This document shows positions 17,940 through 26,521 of a stretch of 64,000 bases of DNA, piece by piece. This DNA comes from DASTFY01 sp963829955 (lineage in GTDB: Bacteria; Actinomycetota; Acidimicrobiia; Acidimicrobiales; Ilumatobacteraceae): the NCBI GenBank assembly GCA_963829955.1, contig CAWHKS010000019.1, positions 186,001 to 250,000 on the forward strand, in the 5' to 3' direction. Every line of letters begins with the position of its first letter. The first letter of the stretch is position 1. The notes beneath the pieces are model-generated. The model was not told where the DNA came from, did no database searches, and worked only from the letters and a program-made list of their open reading frames with translations. The position numbers and the translations under genes were made by a program.

Positions 17940-18770
17940 GTGACGCTCGGCCCGCGCGAAACCAGTGAGCTGCTGCGGCGGCACGGACTAGCGCCCCGCC
18001 GGTCGCGGGGCCAGAACTTCGTCGTCGACCCGAACACGGTCCGGCGCGTCGCCCGGCTGGCCGGCGTGGGCCCCGGTGACCACGTGGTGGAGATCGGGGC
18101 CGGGCTCGGCGCGTTGACCCGGGCCCTGCTGGACACCGGCGCCGAGGTGACGGCCATCGAGGTCGACGAGGGGCTCGTGGGCGTGCTGGCCGAGGTCGTT
18201 CCCGACGCAACGATCAGGCACGCCGACGCGCTGGCCATGGACTGGACGTCGTTGTTGCATGACGAACCAGCCGTCCTCGTCGGCAACCTGCCCTACAACG
18301 TGGCGACCCCCATCGTCGCCGACCTGCTCGACGGCGTTCCGCTCATCCGCCGGATGCTGGTGATGGTGCAGGCCGAGGTCGGCGAACGGCTGGTGGCGGG
18401 GCCGGGCTCGAAGATCTATGGCGGCGTCAGCGTCAAGGTGGCCTACTGGGCCAACGCCGCCGTGGTGGGACGGGTGCCGCCGACCGTGTTCCTCCCCCAG
18501 CCCAAAGTGGACTCGGCGCTCGTCGCCATCGAACGCCGCGACCTGCCGGCCGGACCGCCCGGGGTGCTTCCGGATGATCTGTTCACGCTGGTCCGCGCCG
18601 GGTTCGGCCAGCGCCGGAAGACGTTGCGCCGCTCGTTGGCGGGGCTGGCCGACGAGGAGGACTTCGCCGCCGCCGCGGTCGATCCCGGCGCCCGGGCCGA
18701 GCAGCTCGACGTCGACGCCTGGGGCCGCCTCGCGCTGGCGGTCCGTGCCCGCTCGGGAGGGGCGACGTGA
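17940..18770 (+). CDS. rsmA: 16S rRNA (adenine(1518)-N6/adenine(1519)-N6)-dimethyltransferase
   Basis: This Rossmann methyltransferase of 276 residues dimethylates two adjacent adenines at the 3' end of 16S rRNA. SAM-binding motif I is VEIGAGLGALTRALL, motif IV is NLPYNVATPI, and the N-terminal RRSRGQNFVVDPNTV is characteristic of KsgA. The C-terminal domain has VFLPQPKVDSALVAIERR and GFGQRRKTLRRSL. The start GTG is 12 bases after the previous stop. It overlaps the ispE start by four bases (GTGA type). Confidence 0.95.
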   Translation: MTLGPRETSELLRRHGLAPRRSRGQNFVVDPNTVRRVARLAGVGPGDHVVEIGAGLGALTRALLDTGAEVTAIEVDEGLVGVLAEVVPDATIRHADALAMDWTSLLHDEPAVLVGNLPYNVATPIVADLLDGVPLIRRMLVMVQAEVGERLVAGPGSKIYGGVSVKVAYWANAAVVGRVPPTVFLPQPKVDSALVAIERRDLPAGPPGVLPDDLFTLVRAGFGQRRKTLRRSLAGLADEEDFAAAAVDPGARAEQLDVDAWGRLALAVRARSGGAT

Positions 18771-19490
18771 TCGTGCGGGCGGCCGCCAAGCTGACCCTGA
18801 GCCTGCGCGTGACGGGCGTTCGACCGGACGGCTACCACCTGCTCGACGCCGAGATGGTGACGCTCGACCTTGCCGACACGCTCAGCGTTCAGCGACGGTG
18901 ACAGGCTGACGGTGTCCGGCCGGTTCGCGGCCGGCGTGCCGACCGACGACACCAACCTGGTCCGCCGGGCTCTACGGCTGGCCGGCCGGCAGGCGGCCGT
19001 GCACGTCGAGAAGGCGATCCCCTCCGGCGGCGGACTCGGGGGCGGGTCCGCGGACGCCGCCGCCGTCCTGCGTTGGGCCAGCTTCGACGACGTGGCCGCC
19101 GCGGTCCGGCTTGGGGCTGATGTGCCGTTCTGTCTCGTGGGCGGTCGGTCCCGGGTGCGGGGCGTCGGTGAGGAGCTCGAGCCGCTGCCCTACGTCGATC
19201 GCACGTTCACCGTCGTGACGCCGCCGGTCGTGGTGTCGACGCCGGCCGTCTACCGGGTCTGGGACGACCTGGGCGGACCGACCGGGGAGGGCGGCAACGA
19301 CCTGGAGCCGGCCGCGCTGGTGGTCGCGCCCGACCTGGCCCGATGGCGGGACCGCATCCGGGAGGTGGCGGGGGTCGTCCCGAGCCTGGCCGGCAGCGGC
19401 GCGTCGTGGTTCGTCGAGGGAGCGCATCCGGGCCTGGTCGAGGCGCTCCCGGAGGCGTTCGTCGTCGTCACCAGGACGACACCGGCCTGA
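18767..19490 (+). pseudogene. ispE: 4-diphosphocytidyl-2-C-methyl-D-erythritol kinase, split by a +1 frameshift
   Basis: This kinase of the MEP isoprenoid pathway starts at a GTG overlapping the rsmA stop. The first frame reads VRAAAKLTLSLRVTGVRPDG and runs through LDLADTLSV to a TGA at 18899-18901. The downstream frame continues at SDGDRLTVSG and holds the GHMP ATP-binding loop PSGGGLGGGSADAAAVL and a proper C terminus (SLAGSGASWFV). Removing one base near 18887-18890 restores a single 240-residue protein. Because the MEP pathway is usually essential, an assembly error is more likely than true loss; programmed frameshifting is less likely. Confidence 0.85.
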
Positions 19491-19586
19491 CCTGACTCGA
19501 CAGCCAGTCGCGCCTGTCCGCGCCGGTGGTCAGATACCCCTCCGACGCCATTCCGGCGGTGCCTGCCGCGATGTCACGTTGGCGTC

Positions 19587-20423
19587 ATGCTTGCTCCCGC
19601 CGACACCACGCTCCTTCCGTCGACGATTGCTCCCCGGCGGACCCGTTACCAGTCGTTGCGAGGTTCGTCGGCGACGTGGTGGGTGGCCGTGTGCCTGCTG
19701 CTCTACTTTCCGCTCTGGCTGCTCGCGCTCGCCTCGGACGGTCCTGACGACGAGCCGCCTCCCACCCCAACCGAGCTCTGGGAAGCGATCTCCACCGTTA
19801 CTGTGATGATCCTCGTCGGGGTGGTCATCCAGCTGGGCGCGCTGGCCGTGTGGCAGCTCCGGGCCTACGACAACCTCCGCACGTTCGGCGTCGCACCGCT
19901 TCGGCCTGGCCGCGGGCGGATCGCCCTCGCCTGCTTGATCCCCGTGGTGAACGTCGTCGTCGGTGCACGCGTGCTCCGGGACCTCTGGCGCGGTTCGGCC
20001 CGCGAGGCGTCGTCGAACCCGGCCTGGCGAACGCTGCGCGTCCCCGCCACACTCACCGTCTGGTGGTTGACGTACTGGTCGGCCATCGTCGGGGCCTTGG
20101 TGATCGTCGTCCTCCCACGCCCGGACGAGCTGGACCACGTCTCGTGGCGCCATTGGCTGGCCTACGCCGACCTCGCCCTGTTGTTCCTGGCCGCTCGGAG
20201 CGGCCGTCGGGTCATGCTCGCCGTTCGAGATCGGCATCGGCGGCGGGCAGGTGAACTGGGACTCGCCCCGGTCGAGCCCGGAAACTCGGACATCGACCCG
20301 GACGTGTCCGGCGACGTCGAGACCCTCGATGCCGGCCTCCTCGGCTGGTTCGCCATGCTCGGGCCGCGAGACGAAGGTGGCGACGGGGACGACGGCGACG
20401 ACGGTGGCGACGATGGGGACTGA
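19587..20423 (+). CDS. DUF4328-like membrane protein with acidic tail
   Basis: This protein of 278 residues has hydrophobic segments near residues 30-50, 70-92, 113-130, 155-175 and 190-205. The stretch RIALACLIPVVNVVVGARVL followed by RDLWRGS is the DUF4328 hallmark. The C terminus is a repetitive Asp/Gly run (GGDGDDGDDGGDDGD) encoded by a GGCGAC-type repeat. Function is unknown. It is convergent with the bS22 gene, with a strong hairpin between. Confidence 0.7.
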   Translation: MLAPADTTLLPSTIAPRRTRYQSLRGSSATWWVAVCLLLYFPLWLLALASDGPDDEPPPTPTELWEAISTVTVMILVGVVIQLGALAVWQLRAYDNLRTFGVAPLRPGRGRIALACLIPVVNVVVGARVLRDLWRGSAREASSNPAWRTLRVPATLTVWWLTYWSAIVGALVIVVLPRPDELDHVSWRHWLAYADLALLFLAARSGRRVMLAVRDRHRRRAGELGLAPVEPGNSDIDPDVSGDVETLDAGLLGWFAMLGPRDEGGDGDDGDDGGDDGD

Positions 20424-20442
20424 TGGGCTGACGCGGCACCGA

Positions 20443-20466
20443 CCGCCCGGGGCGATCCCCGGGCGG
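20443..20466. terminator. Bidirectional stem-loop terminator between DUF4328 and bS22 genes
   Basis: CCGCCCGGGG (20443-20452) and CCCCGGGCGG (20457-20466) form a perfect 10-bp stem with loop CGAT. It lies between two convergent genes, so it can serve both. It lacks a T-run, which is usual in very high-GC actinobacteria. Confidence 0.75.
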
Positions 20467-20489
20467 CCGGTGACGGAGAGATCTGTCGG

Positions 20490-20585
20490 TTACTTGTTGC
20501 GACGCTGGTGGCGCGTGCGGCGGAGCATCTTCTTGTGCTTCTTCTTCCGCATGCGCTTGCGGCGCTTCTTGATCAACGAACCCAC
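20490..20585 (-). CDS. Small ribosomal subunit protein bS22 (AURKAIP1/COX24 domain)
   Basis: This 31-residue, extremely basic peptide reads VGSLIKKRRKRMRKKKHKKM followed by LRRTRHQRRNK. It matches the actinobacterial bS22 protein bound in the 30S decoding region (mycobacterial copies are about 33 residues, same KKRRKRM-KKKH--LLRRTR pattern). It starts at a GTG with no Shine-Dalgarno sequence upstream, so translation may be leaderless. It is a good marker that the genome is actinobacterial. Confidence 0.85.
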   Translation of the reverse strand: MGSLIKKRRKRMRKKKHKKMLRRTRHQRRNK

Positions 20586-20674
20586 GAGGAGGAGACGCTA
20601 CCGGGCGCCGCCGCGCCGGGCCAACCGCCCCCTGGGCCTGCGGACGAGCCGGATAGCGTGGGCAGCGGACACCC

Positions 20675-20746
20675 TGGCGGGTAGTTCAATGGCAGAACAC
20701 CTGACTTTGGATCAGGGGGTTGGAGGTTCGAGTCCTCCCCCGCCAG
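20675..20746 (+). tRNA. tRNA-Gln (anticodon TTG)
   Basis: A 72-nt cloverleaf can be folded by eye. The acceptor stem is TGGCGGG/CCCGCCA, the D arm GTTC-loop-GAAC, the anticodon arm CCTGA-CTTTGGA-TCAGG with anticodon TTG, and the T arm GGAGG-TTCGAGT-CCTCC. The discriminator is G, and CCA is not encoded. The gene stands at the left edge of the mosaic region, and tRNA genes are common integration sites. Confidence 0.93.
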
Positions 20747-20947
20747 CCGATCTAGTAGGGAAGATTCGTGCTGTGAGGCCCCGCACGGAAGCGAAAGGAC
20801 CAACGCAGGGACCAATGGCGCGCCGTTTGGTCCTTCGTGGCCCTCGAGGGATGGACAGCCAGCGACCGGACGACAGCTCGGTCAGACGTGGGCCTCACAT
20901 CACCGCGAGTGACACAGGGCTTAGGACGAGTCGAGGCAGGAGGATCC

Positions 20948-22309
20948 GTGGCCGAGGAGCAGCTCTACATGGTGGAAGGAGCGACAGCAACGCCCGCCGA
21001 CCGAGTGAGCCTGACGGAGGCCGGTCTACTCGAGCGCCAACATCTCCAGGAGTGGGTCATCGCTCACCCCGAAATCCTCGGCGAGGACGTACTGATCGTC
21101 ACCTTCGAGTTCGACCGCTGGATCACCGGAGCCGGGGCACCCACATGGGAGCGACTCGACGTGTTGGCCCTCGACCAGACCGGTCGGCTCATCGTCGCCG
21201 AGTTGAAACGCGGGGTGGCTCCTGATGCCGTGATGGTTCAGGCACTCAACTACGCCGCGATGGCTAGAGGGTTCAGCCTCGATCTCCTCGTGGAGGCGTA
21301 CGCGGCACGGGCTGGCGGGGGGCAGTCCTCCAACGAGGTGCAGCAGGAACTTCGGGAGTGGGCGCCGACACTTTCGGATGAGACCCTTGCACCCCCGAGG
21401 ATTGTGCTGGTGGCGGAGGACTTCGGTCCCGTTCTGCGTAACACAGCGATGTTCCTTATCGAGCAGGGCCTCGACCTGCGCCTCGTCCGTGTCCAGCTCT
21501 ACCGGATGCCGCACGGGACGTTGGCACTTACCGCGTCACAGCTCCTCCCGGTGCCGGACACGGAGGAGTTCATGGTGCGTCCCCGGTCGGCGGCATCCAC
21601 ACAGCGGGCTGCCCGGGCCGCCGCGGCGCGTCGTTCGTCAATCCCCGAACGGCTCGTGGCTGCCAAGTCGTTCGAGGAGGGCGAGGAGCTGCGAATCGTC
21701 GTTCCTGTCGGCGTCGCCGAGGACCGGGAGGCGGTTGCCGCGTGGCTGGCTGAGGAACCGACACGTGCCGTCGTGCGATGGCGGCAGGATTTTCGGGCTC
21801 CCATCCAGTGGGCCGCCGATGGCGAGCCGTGGAATTTGACGTCGCTTATACGACACATCGTCGGGGAGGCCACCGGTGAGCCCGCACGGACCCACGTGTG
21901 GGGACCGAACTGGTACCAGACGCTCGACGGCGAGGTTCTGCACAAGGTGGCCGAAGCCCTCGGCGACGCAGGCGAACCGCGCTTCGACTGGTCGCGGCTT
22001 CACACCCTTCTGGCGGGTTTGCCGAGCGGGCGGTGGACCACATACGGCGATCTCGCTCAGGTCGTCGGGACGGCCGCGCAGCCCCTTGGCGGCCACATGT
22101 CTCGATGTGAGGAGTGCCCGAACGCATGGCGAGTGCTTGGCGGTGACGGCCGTCCGCGCCCGAACTTCGCCTGGAGTGATCCGACCGAGGTCCGTACACA
22201 GGAAGAAGCCCTCAGCGCCGAGGCCGTGACGTTCACCCACGGCGTCGCCGACCCGAGCAAGCGGCTCAAGGCAGCGGAGCTCAACCACCTCATCGTGGGA
22301 CGAGATTGA
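20948..22309 (+). CDS. NucS/RecB-like nuclease domain fused to an alkyltransferase-like (MGMT-type) DNA-binding domain
   Basis: The protein has 453 residues. The N-terminal part (about 10-150) resembles the NucS/PD-(D/E)XK nuclease core: LQEWVIAHPEILGEDVLIVT, then WERLDVLALDQTGRLIVAEL with the D...ELK active-site pattern, and ALNYAAMARGFS. The C-terminal part (about 355-450) resembles the DNA-reading domain of O6-alkylguanine-DNA alkyltransferases: LPSGRWTTYGDLAQVVGTAA, then NAWRVLGGDGRPR. The reactive-site PCHR is replaced by NAWR, so it should bind but not repair alkylated bases, as ATL proteins do. GTG at 20948 has AGGAGG upstream. It lies directly after tRNA-Gln, so acquisition is possible. 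Confidence 0.7.
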   Translation: MAEEQLYMVEGATATPADRVSLTEAGLLERQHLQEWVIAHPEILGEDVLIVTFEFDRWITGAGAPTWERLDVLALDQTGRLIVAELKRGVAPDAVMVQALNYAAMARGFSLDLLVEAYAARAGGGQSSNEVQQELREWAPTLSDETLAPPRIVLVAEDFGPVLRNTAMFLIEQGLDLRLVRVQLYRMPHGTLALTASQLLPVPDTEEFMVRPRSAASTQRAARAAAARRSSIPERLVAAKSFEEGEELRIVVPVGVAEDREAVAAWLAEEPTRAVVRWRQDFRAPIQWAADGEPWNLTSLIRHIVGEATGEPARTHVWGPNWYQTLDGEVLHKVAEALGDAGEPRFDWSRLHTLLAGLPSGRWTTYGDLAQVVGTAAQPLGGHMSRCEECPNAWRVLGGDGRPRPNFAWSDPTEVRTQEEALSAEAVTFTHGVADPSKRLKAAELNHLIVGRD

Positions 22310-22340
22310 CGCCAGCGACTGCGGGGCGTGGGGAGCCAAC

Positions 22341-22386
22341 GAGACTACGGATCAAAAGGTTGGGGGTTCGAGTCGCTCCGAGCGCG
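22341..22386 (+). other. tRNA 3'-half-like scrap
   Basis: The segment contains CTACGGATCAAAAGG and GGGGGTTCGAGTCGCTCC. It resembles the anticodon loop, variable loop and T arm of a tRNA-Arg-type gene, but stem pairing is broken (the T stem has a mismatch and the anticodon stem does not pair). It looks like a tRNA end fragment of the kind left at integration junctions. It is not identical to the tRNA-Gln end at 20746, so it is not its direct-repeat partner. Confidence 0.4.
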
Positions 22387-22448
22387 TTGTGTGAGTAGGC
22401 GCTGCGCGCCCCGTGGCCCCGGTGGTGCGGTGCCGGGGACCGACGGGA

Positions 22449-22476
22449 GGGGACCAGCGGGTGGGCGTTGGTCCCC
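22449..22476. terminator. Stem-loop downstream of the tRNA-like scrap
   Basis: GGGGACCA (22449-22456) pairs perfectly with TGGTCCCC (22469-22476) around a 12-base loop. It lies between the nuclease gene and the transposase remnant, which point toward each other, and could terminate either. Confidence 0.45.
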
Positions 22477-22511
22477 GGTCACTGGTGGTGCGCTGCGAAA
22501 TGGCGGTGCGG

Positions 22512-22952
22512 CTACGTCACGGCGAACCGCTCGGCCCGGCGCTGGACGGCGAGGGTCTCGGCCCAGGCCCGGACCACGCTCATGATCAGGTGCCAGCCGA
22601 GTCGGTGACGGCGGGCCAGTTCCCGCACCGTGAGCTTGCGTACGTCGGTCACCAGGCTGCGAGCGAGGCGGCGGGTGATCTTGCCGGCCAGCTCCGGATG
22701 CTCCGGCGTGAACCGGCGCCCACACCCACGCTCGAACCGGCGGACCTGGACCACCAGGGTGGTTGGCCGTCCCAACGAGGGCAGGTCCCGCACCCGCCGC
22801 CGGCGCGTCTCATGAACCTTCCTCGTGCGGGCACGGCAGTCGGGGCAGCGCTTCACCGACTGGCTGTCGGCCACCTCCACCACCAGCTCGGCCTCGTCGT
22901 CACGAACGACGTCAACGACACGGATGCGGCGCAGATGGAGCCGCACGGTCAT
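22512..22952 (-). pseudogene. ISL3-family transposase, N-terminal fragment
   Basis: About 146 residues remain of a transposase usually over 400 residues long. The zinc-finger start CPDCRARTRKVHETRRRRVR is typical of ISL3 transposases, as are GRPTTLVVQVRRFE and the following CGRRFTPEHPEL. A helix-turn-helix region follows, then the frame stops; the DDE catalytic domain is missing. The ATG at 22952 is matched by the same position in the second copy near 25293. It is therefore a dead element that keeps one terminus. Confidence 0.75.
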
Positions 22953-23060
22953 GGCATCCTGAGGGGCGAAGCCCGTCCTGTTCGTTGTGTCACCAACCAC
23001 GAGCGTCACGGGGCTTCACCGCGCCAGCGCGGACCCTCAGCCCACAGAAAGCACAGCGCC
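22866..23060. repeat. ISL3-type element terminus, copy 1
   Basis: This stretch of about 195 bases covers the start of the transposase gene and the element's end. It is repeated, with divergence, at 25207-25403 in the same orientation. Shared blocks include GGCATCCTG near the ATG, CACGGGGCTTCACCGCG and the outer CAGCGCC. Beyond 23060 the copies lose similarity, which marks the likely element boundary. Confidence 0.65.
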
Positions 23061-23314
23061 GACTTGTTGTCCAAGTCGTGAGGCACGGAACCTCGAGGCG
23101 CTCGGCCGCGACCCAGATCCCCGACTCGCCCATACCCTGAGCGTTCCAAAGCTGCCTTCGCCACACGCTGCGTGGCGAGGGCGGGCATGAAGCTCGTCGC
23201 GGTGCGAGCGGGCGTGCTTGTGCATTGCCGTGGCACCACCGTCCGTCTACCGTCGCCGACGCGGAACACCCAGCCTCCGCGGGAAAGGCTGGGACTCGAC
23301 TCGGGGGTTCGATC
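23061..23314 (+). promoter_or_regulatory. Upstream region of the subtilase
   Basis: There are about 250 bases between the IS boundary and the subtilase ATG. I see no gene and no convincing -35/-10 pair. The only feature is GGGGG just before the start, a weak ribosome site. The region must carry the protease promoter unless the IS end supplies it. Confidence 0.3.
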
Positions 23315-24667
23315 ATGTCCAAGGACAGATCTCGCCGTCTGCTCGTCGGAGCAGCGGTCACGTTGACGATGCTGTCGTACGCCGGGGTGGGCAGCGCCTC
23401 GGCGGCCGCGCCACCGGGGACCAACCCTGCGGCCGCCGAAGCGGCGGCCTGCGCCTCGCTCTACAGCGTGCCGGTGAACATTGGGCCGGAGCCCCTGAGC
23501 GCCTGTAGCTGGGACATGCGTGCCATCCACGCCACGTCGGCCGAGTCGTACGCGGTCAATCAGGGGAGGGGCGCCCGCATCGGTGACATCGACACCGGCA
23601 TCGACCTGACCAACGGCGACATCATGCCCAACGTCGACGTGGCGGCGTCGTGTGTCTTCCTCTACGCGGACACACCGACCGCCAATCCGGCCGAGCAGGT
23701 CACGAGGGGCGACTGCTCGAACAAGGCCGCGCTCCAGGACCTGGCCGGTCACGGCACCCACACCGCGGGGACCATCGCCGCGCCGATCAATGGCATCGGC
23801 GTCGCCGGCGTCGCACCCGAGGCCAAGGTGGTCGTGCTCAAGGCCGGCACCGAACAGGGCTATTTCTTCACCCAGTCGGTCGTGGACGCGCTGCGCTACG
23901 CCGGTGACCAGCACCTCGACGCAGTCAACATGAGCTTCTTCGCCGACCCGTGGCTGTTCAATTGCCGCAACGACAAGGAGCAGAAGGCGATCATCCAGGC
24001 CATCTCGGCCGCCGCCCGCTACGCCCAGCAGCGCGGCGTGGTCCTGATCGCCGCGGCCGGGAACGAGGGCATCGACCTCAACCACCCGGTCTCCGACGAG
24101 ATCAGCCCGGACTACCCGCCTGGCGCCGCGGTGACCCGCCCGGTGAACAACTCCTGCGTGGTGCTTCCCCAGGAGATCGCTGGTGTGGTCGTCGTCACCG
24201 CGACCGGCGCGGAGAACCTGCTGTCGTGGTTCTCGAGCTACGGGAACCTCACCGGCGTCACCGCTCCGGGTGGCTCGCGGTTCCAGACCCCGACGTTCGA
24301 TCCCAACCGTGGGCGGGTGCTCGCGCCCTACTCCTCGACCGCGAGCGACCTCGCTCTCCAGGCGGCGCTCGGGCGTCTCGTCCAGGACGACCGTGGGAAC
24401 TACTACGCCTGGTTGAACGGGACGTCGATGGCCGCGCCGCACGCCGCCGGTGTGGTGGCACTCATTCGGGCCGCCCATCCGGGGATGCCACAAGGTGCGG
24501 TCGCTGCGCTGCTGCGGAGCACGGCGACCGGTCAGCCTTGCCCGGCCGCGCTCGATCCTGGCGTCGAGTTCTTCGGTGCCCCGGTGCAGTTCTGCAGCGG
24601 GGGCTCGGGGAACAACAACTTCTACGGCAAGGGGCTCGTGAACACGCTGGCGGCCGCCAGCAGCTGA
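23315..24667 (+). CDS. Secreted S8 (subtilisin-like) serine protease
   Basis: The precursor has 450 residues, with a signal peptide (basic RSRRLL, hydrophobic VGAAVTLTMLSYAGVGSASA, Ala cleavage region). The catalytic triad is D93 (IGDIDTGID), H146 (GHGTHTAGTI) and S371 (NGTSMAAPHAAG), with the oxyanion-hole Asn at N250 in IAAAGNEG. No I9 propeptide is visible; only about 50 residues separate signal and catalytic domain. It should be an extracellular endopeptidase. It sits between two ISL3 remnants, so it may have moved as a passenger gene. Confidence 0.92.
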   Translation: MSKDRSRRLLVGAAVTLTMLSYAGVGSASAAAPPGTNPAAAEAAACASLYSVPVNIGPEPLSACSWDMRAIHATSAESYAVNQGRGARIGDIDTGIDLTNGDIMPNVDVAASCVFLYADTPTANPAEQVTRGDCSNKAALQDLAGHGTHTAGTIAAPINGIGVAGVAPEAKVVVLKAGTEQGYFFTQSVVDALRYAGDQHLDAVNMSFFADPWLFNCRNDKEQKAIIQAISAAARYAQQRGVVLIAAAGNEGIDLNHPVSDEISPDYPPGAAVTRPVNNSCVVLPQEIAGVVVVTATGAENLLSWFSSYGNLTGVTAPGGSRFQTPTFDPNRGRVLAPYSSTASDLALQAALGRLVQDDRGNYYAWLNGTSMAAPHAAGVVALIRAAHPGMPQGAVAALLRSTATGQPCPAALDPGVEFFGAPVQFCSGGSGNNNFYGKGLVNTLAAASS

Positions 24668-24908
24668 TCACCTCATCGCCGTCACCTGAGCGTTGACGGG
24701 GATGCACCCTCTGGCCGCGTCGGACGTCGGATTGCCGGGGCTAGCCCTCGAGGCCGGGGCGGTCGTTGTCGCCCTAGTCGTCGGCGAGGACGAGGTCTCA
24801 GCGCCGGTCAGCGAGGACCTCTCAGGAATCGGTCTCGACGGTGACGTCGGAGAAGGCCGCCTCGCCGGAGGCCCACGTTCTCGGCCCGGTCCCGAACTTG
24901 GCGATGGT

Positions 24909-25043
24909 TCAGGTGTAGGCGACTCCCGAACGGTCTTTCACCACGTACGCCATGATCAGGGCGAGCGGGAAGAACAAGAGGCTGAGGAAGAAGTAGCCGA
25001 TGAAGCTGTGTCCCTTGCGATCGGCGACCACATGGGGTGACAT
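24909..25043 (-). CDS. Small single-span membrane protein (44 aa)
   Basis: A short frame encodes MSPHVVADRKGHSFIGYFF, then LSLLFFPLALIMAYVVKDRS and GVAYT. This basic GHSFIGYFFLS start with one hydrophobic helix and a KDR-type exit resembles small actinobacterial membrane proteins found as stand-alone genes. No ribosome site is clear. It is the only coding signal I can support between the subtilase and the second IS remnant; 24668-24908 shows nothing. Confidence 0.55.
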   Translation of the reverse strand: MSPHVVADRKGHSFIGYFFLSLLFFPLALIMAYVVKDRSGVAYT

Positions 25044-25199
25044 GACACTCGCGGTCAGGTTCATTGGTCAGGTCGGCTTCCTTGTGCGCCGCTGACCCTC
25101 GCGAACAGCCCGGAGGATCACCTCGGCGCCGATCGCCGCCGCAGATGGCCCGACCGGAGGACCCAAGAAAGGGCCCCGCTGGTCAGCCGTCGCAGGGGC

Positions 25200-25293
25200 C
25201 GCGGGCGTCGGCCACGTCCACCACCAGCTCCGCCTCATCATCCCGGACCACCCTCACGATCCGGATGCGGCGCAGATGCAACCGCACCGTCAT
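25200..25293 (-). pseudogene. ISL3-family transposase, 5' scrap (copy 2)
   Basis: About 31 codons from the ATG at 25293 read MTVRLHLRRIRIVRVVRDD then EAELVVDVADAR, nearly the same protein as the start of the copy at 22952. The remainder of the gene is gone. The flanking 110 bases to 25403 are the element terminus. Confidence 0.7.
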
Positions 25294-25403
25294 GGCATCC
25301 TGGGCCGCGAGGGCCCCGTCGTTCTCGTCGTTTCCCAGCCACGAGCATCACGGGGCTTCACCGCGCAGACACGGAACCACAACCCACGAAATCGCGCAGC
25401 GCC
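25207..25403. repeat. ISL3-type element terminus, copy 2
   Basis: This is the second, diverged copy of the 22866-23060 sequence in the same orientation. Its outer end lies four bases from the stop codon of the nuclease-fold gene at 25407, so the element probably inserted at, or trimmed, the 3' end of that gene. Confidence 0.65.
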
Positions 25404-25406
25404 CAG

Positions 25407-26324
25407 TTATGGGCGCCGATGGTTCGGGATCGAGGGACGGGTCGGCCAGGCAATCTCGACGCTGAGTCCGTAGTGGTCGCTGGCGAACGTTCCTGTTCTC
25501 GGTTCGTTGAACGCCAGCGACGCCTGCATCACCCGGCCTGCGCCGTCGGGGCGGAGGTACGATTCGCCGACGAAGACGTAATCGATGCGCTGCGGTGGCT
25601 CATTGGCTTCTGCGGCGAGATCGTTCGCCGGGTCCCAGGTCACACCGCCGCGGTCGTGGATCACCGCCCATGCGTCCTGAAAGTACGTGCTCCGCCCGTC
25701 GATCACCGCCTTGGCAGTGAGGAACCGGATCTCGTCCGACGTGGGCTCGGCGTTGAAGTCTCCACACAGGATGGGCGGCATCGATGAGGACGGATCGCAT
25801 GTGCGTCCGATGGCGTCGTCGATGAACAGCACCTGCTGCACGCGGTGGTACGCCTGCCCTGGTAGTGGCTGGAGGTGTGTGCTGTAGACGTCCACCCCGG
25901 CCGTACGGACGTGAAGCAACTCAAACGGCATACCGGGCGGTAGTGCAGAGGGCCTCATTGTCAGGTGGGTCGGCCCGGGTTTGTCATGGCTTACGGGCAA
26001 CGTTATGAGTTCGACCACGTCGAGGGGCCACCGGCTCAGGATCGCGGACCCAAACCGAAGCGACGGATCGGCCCCGACCGCGGCCGGGTCGGGGACCGCG
26101 AACCCACCGAACTCCCAGAGCCAACCATCCGCCGCGTGCTCGGCGATCCAACCTCCAGTGTTCGGATGACGATCGTCCTGCCATATCTCCTGAAGGCACA
26201 CAACGTCAGGCTTCAACTCGTCGAGCCAGGTCACGATCTCCTGCCGACGTTGCGGCCATCGAGGCCCGACCAGCGAGTCGACGTTCAGCTGCACAACCCG
26301 CAACACGCCCCCGGACACGCGCAC
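25407..26324 (-). CDS. Endonuclease/exonuclease/phosphatase-fold protein
   Basis: The EEP-superfamily hydrolase has 305 residues. Seen are VVQLNVDSL (first Asn), VVCLQEIWQDD (metal Glu), VDVYSTHLQPLP, ILCGDFNAEPTSDEI and the closing FASDHYGLSVEI, the ordered catalytic motifs with D-x-N and SDHY. It hydrolyses phosphodiester or phosphomonoester bonds in nucleic acids, sphingolipids or inositides; the substrate is undetermined. The last residues after SVEIAW sit next to the ISL3 terminus and may be slightly altered. The 200 bases before the next gene hold nothing I recognise. Confidence 0.85.
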   Translation of the reverse strand: MRVSGGVLRVVQLNVDSLVGPRWPQRRQEIVTWLDELKPDVVCLQEIWQDDRHPNTGGWIAEHAADGWLWEFGGFAVPDPAAVGADPSLRFGSAILSRWPLDVVELITLPVSHDKPGPTHLTMRPSALPPGMPFELLHVRTAGVDVYSTHLQPLPGQAYHRVQQVLFIDDAIGRTCDPSSSMPPILCGDFNAEPTSDEIRFLTAKAVIDGRSTYFQDAWAVIHDRGGVTWDPANDLAAEANEPPQRIDYVFVGESYLRPDGAGRVMQASLAFNEPRTGTFASDHYGLSVEIAWPTRPSIPNHRRP

Positions 26325-26521
26325 ATCGTGCCCGCTTGGCGTGCGTTATCGCCAGTGTCAAACGCGCCGCCCGGCGTCCCAACCCACCACGCTGTTTGAG
26401 CGACACGCCACTAGACCCTTCGGCCGATGGCCTCGACACGCTTCCTGCGCTGGACGGCCCAGGCCCTCAGTGCGCCAGGTTGACCCATCAGGCACATTCA
26501 CTGGGAGCGCTCACCGCGAGA

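Noticed and set aside
18887..18901. Programmed +1 frameshift in ispE
   Set aside because: No slippery codon, RF2-type stop context or stimulatory structure is evident, and similar isolated shifts occur in four other genes.
20746..22386. Integrative element bounded by tRNA-Gln and the tRNA-like scrap as attL/attR
   Set aside because: The scrap resembles a tRNA-Arg-type end and is not a copy of the tRNA-Gln 3' end, so the two do not form a direct-repeat pair.
24693..25040. 115-codon plus-strand frame after the subtilase
   Set aside because: It has no family resemblance and biased composition, and it lies opposite the better supported 44-residue membrane protein.
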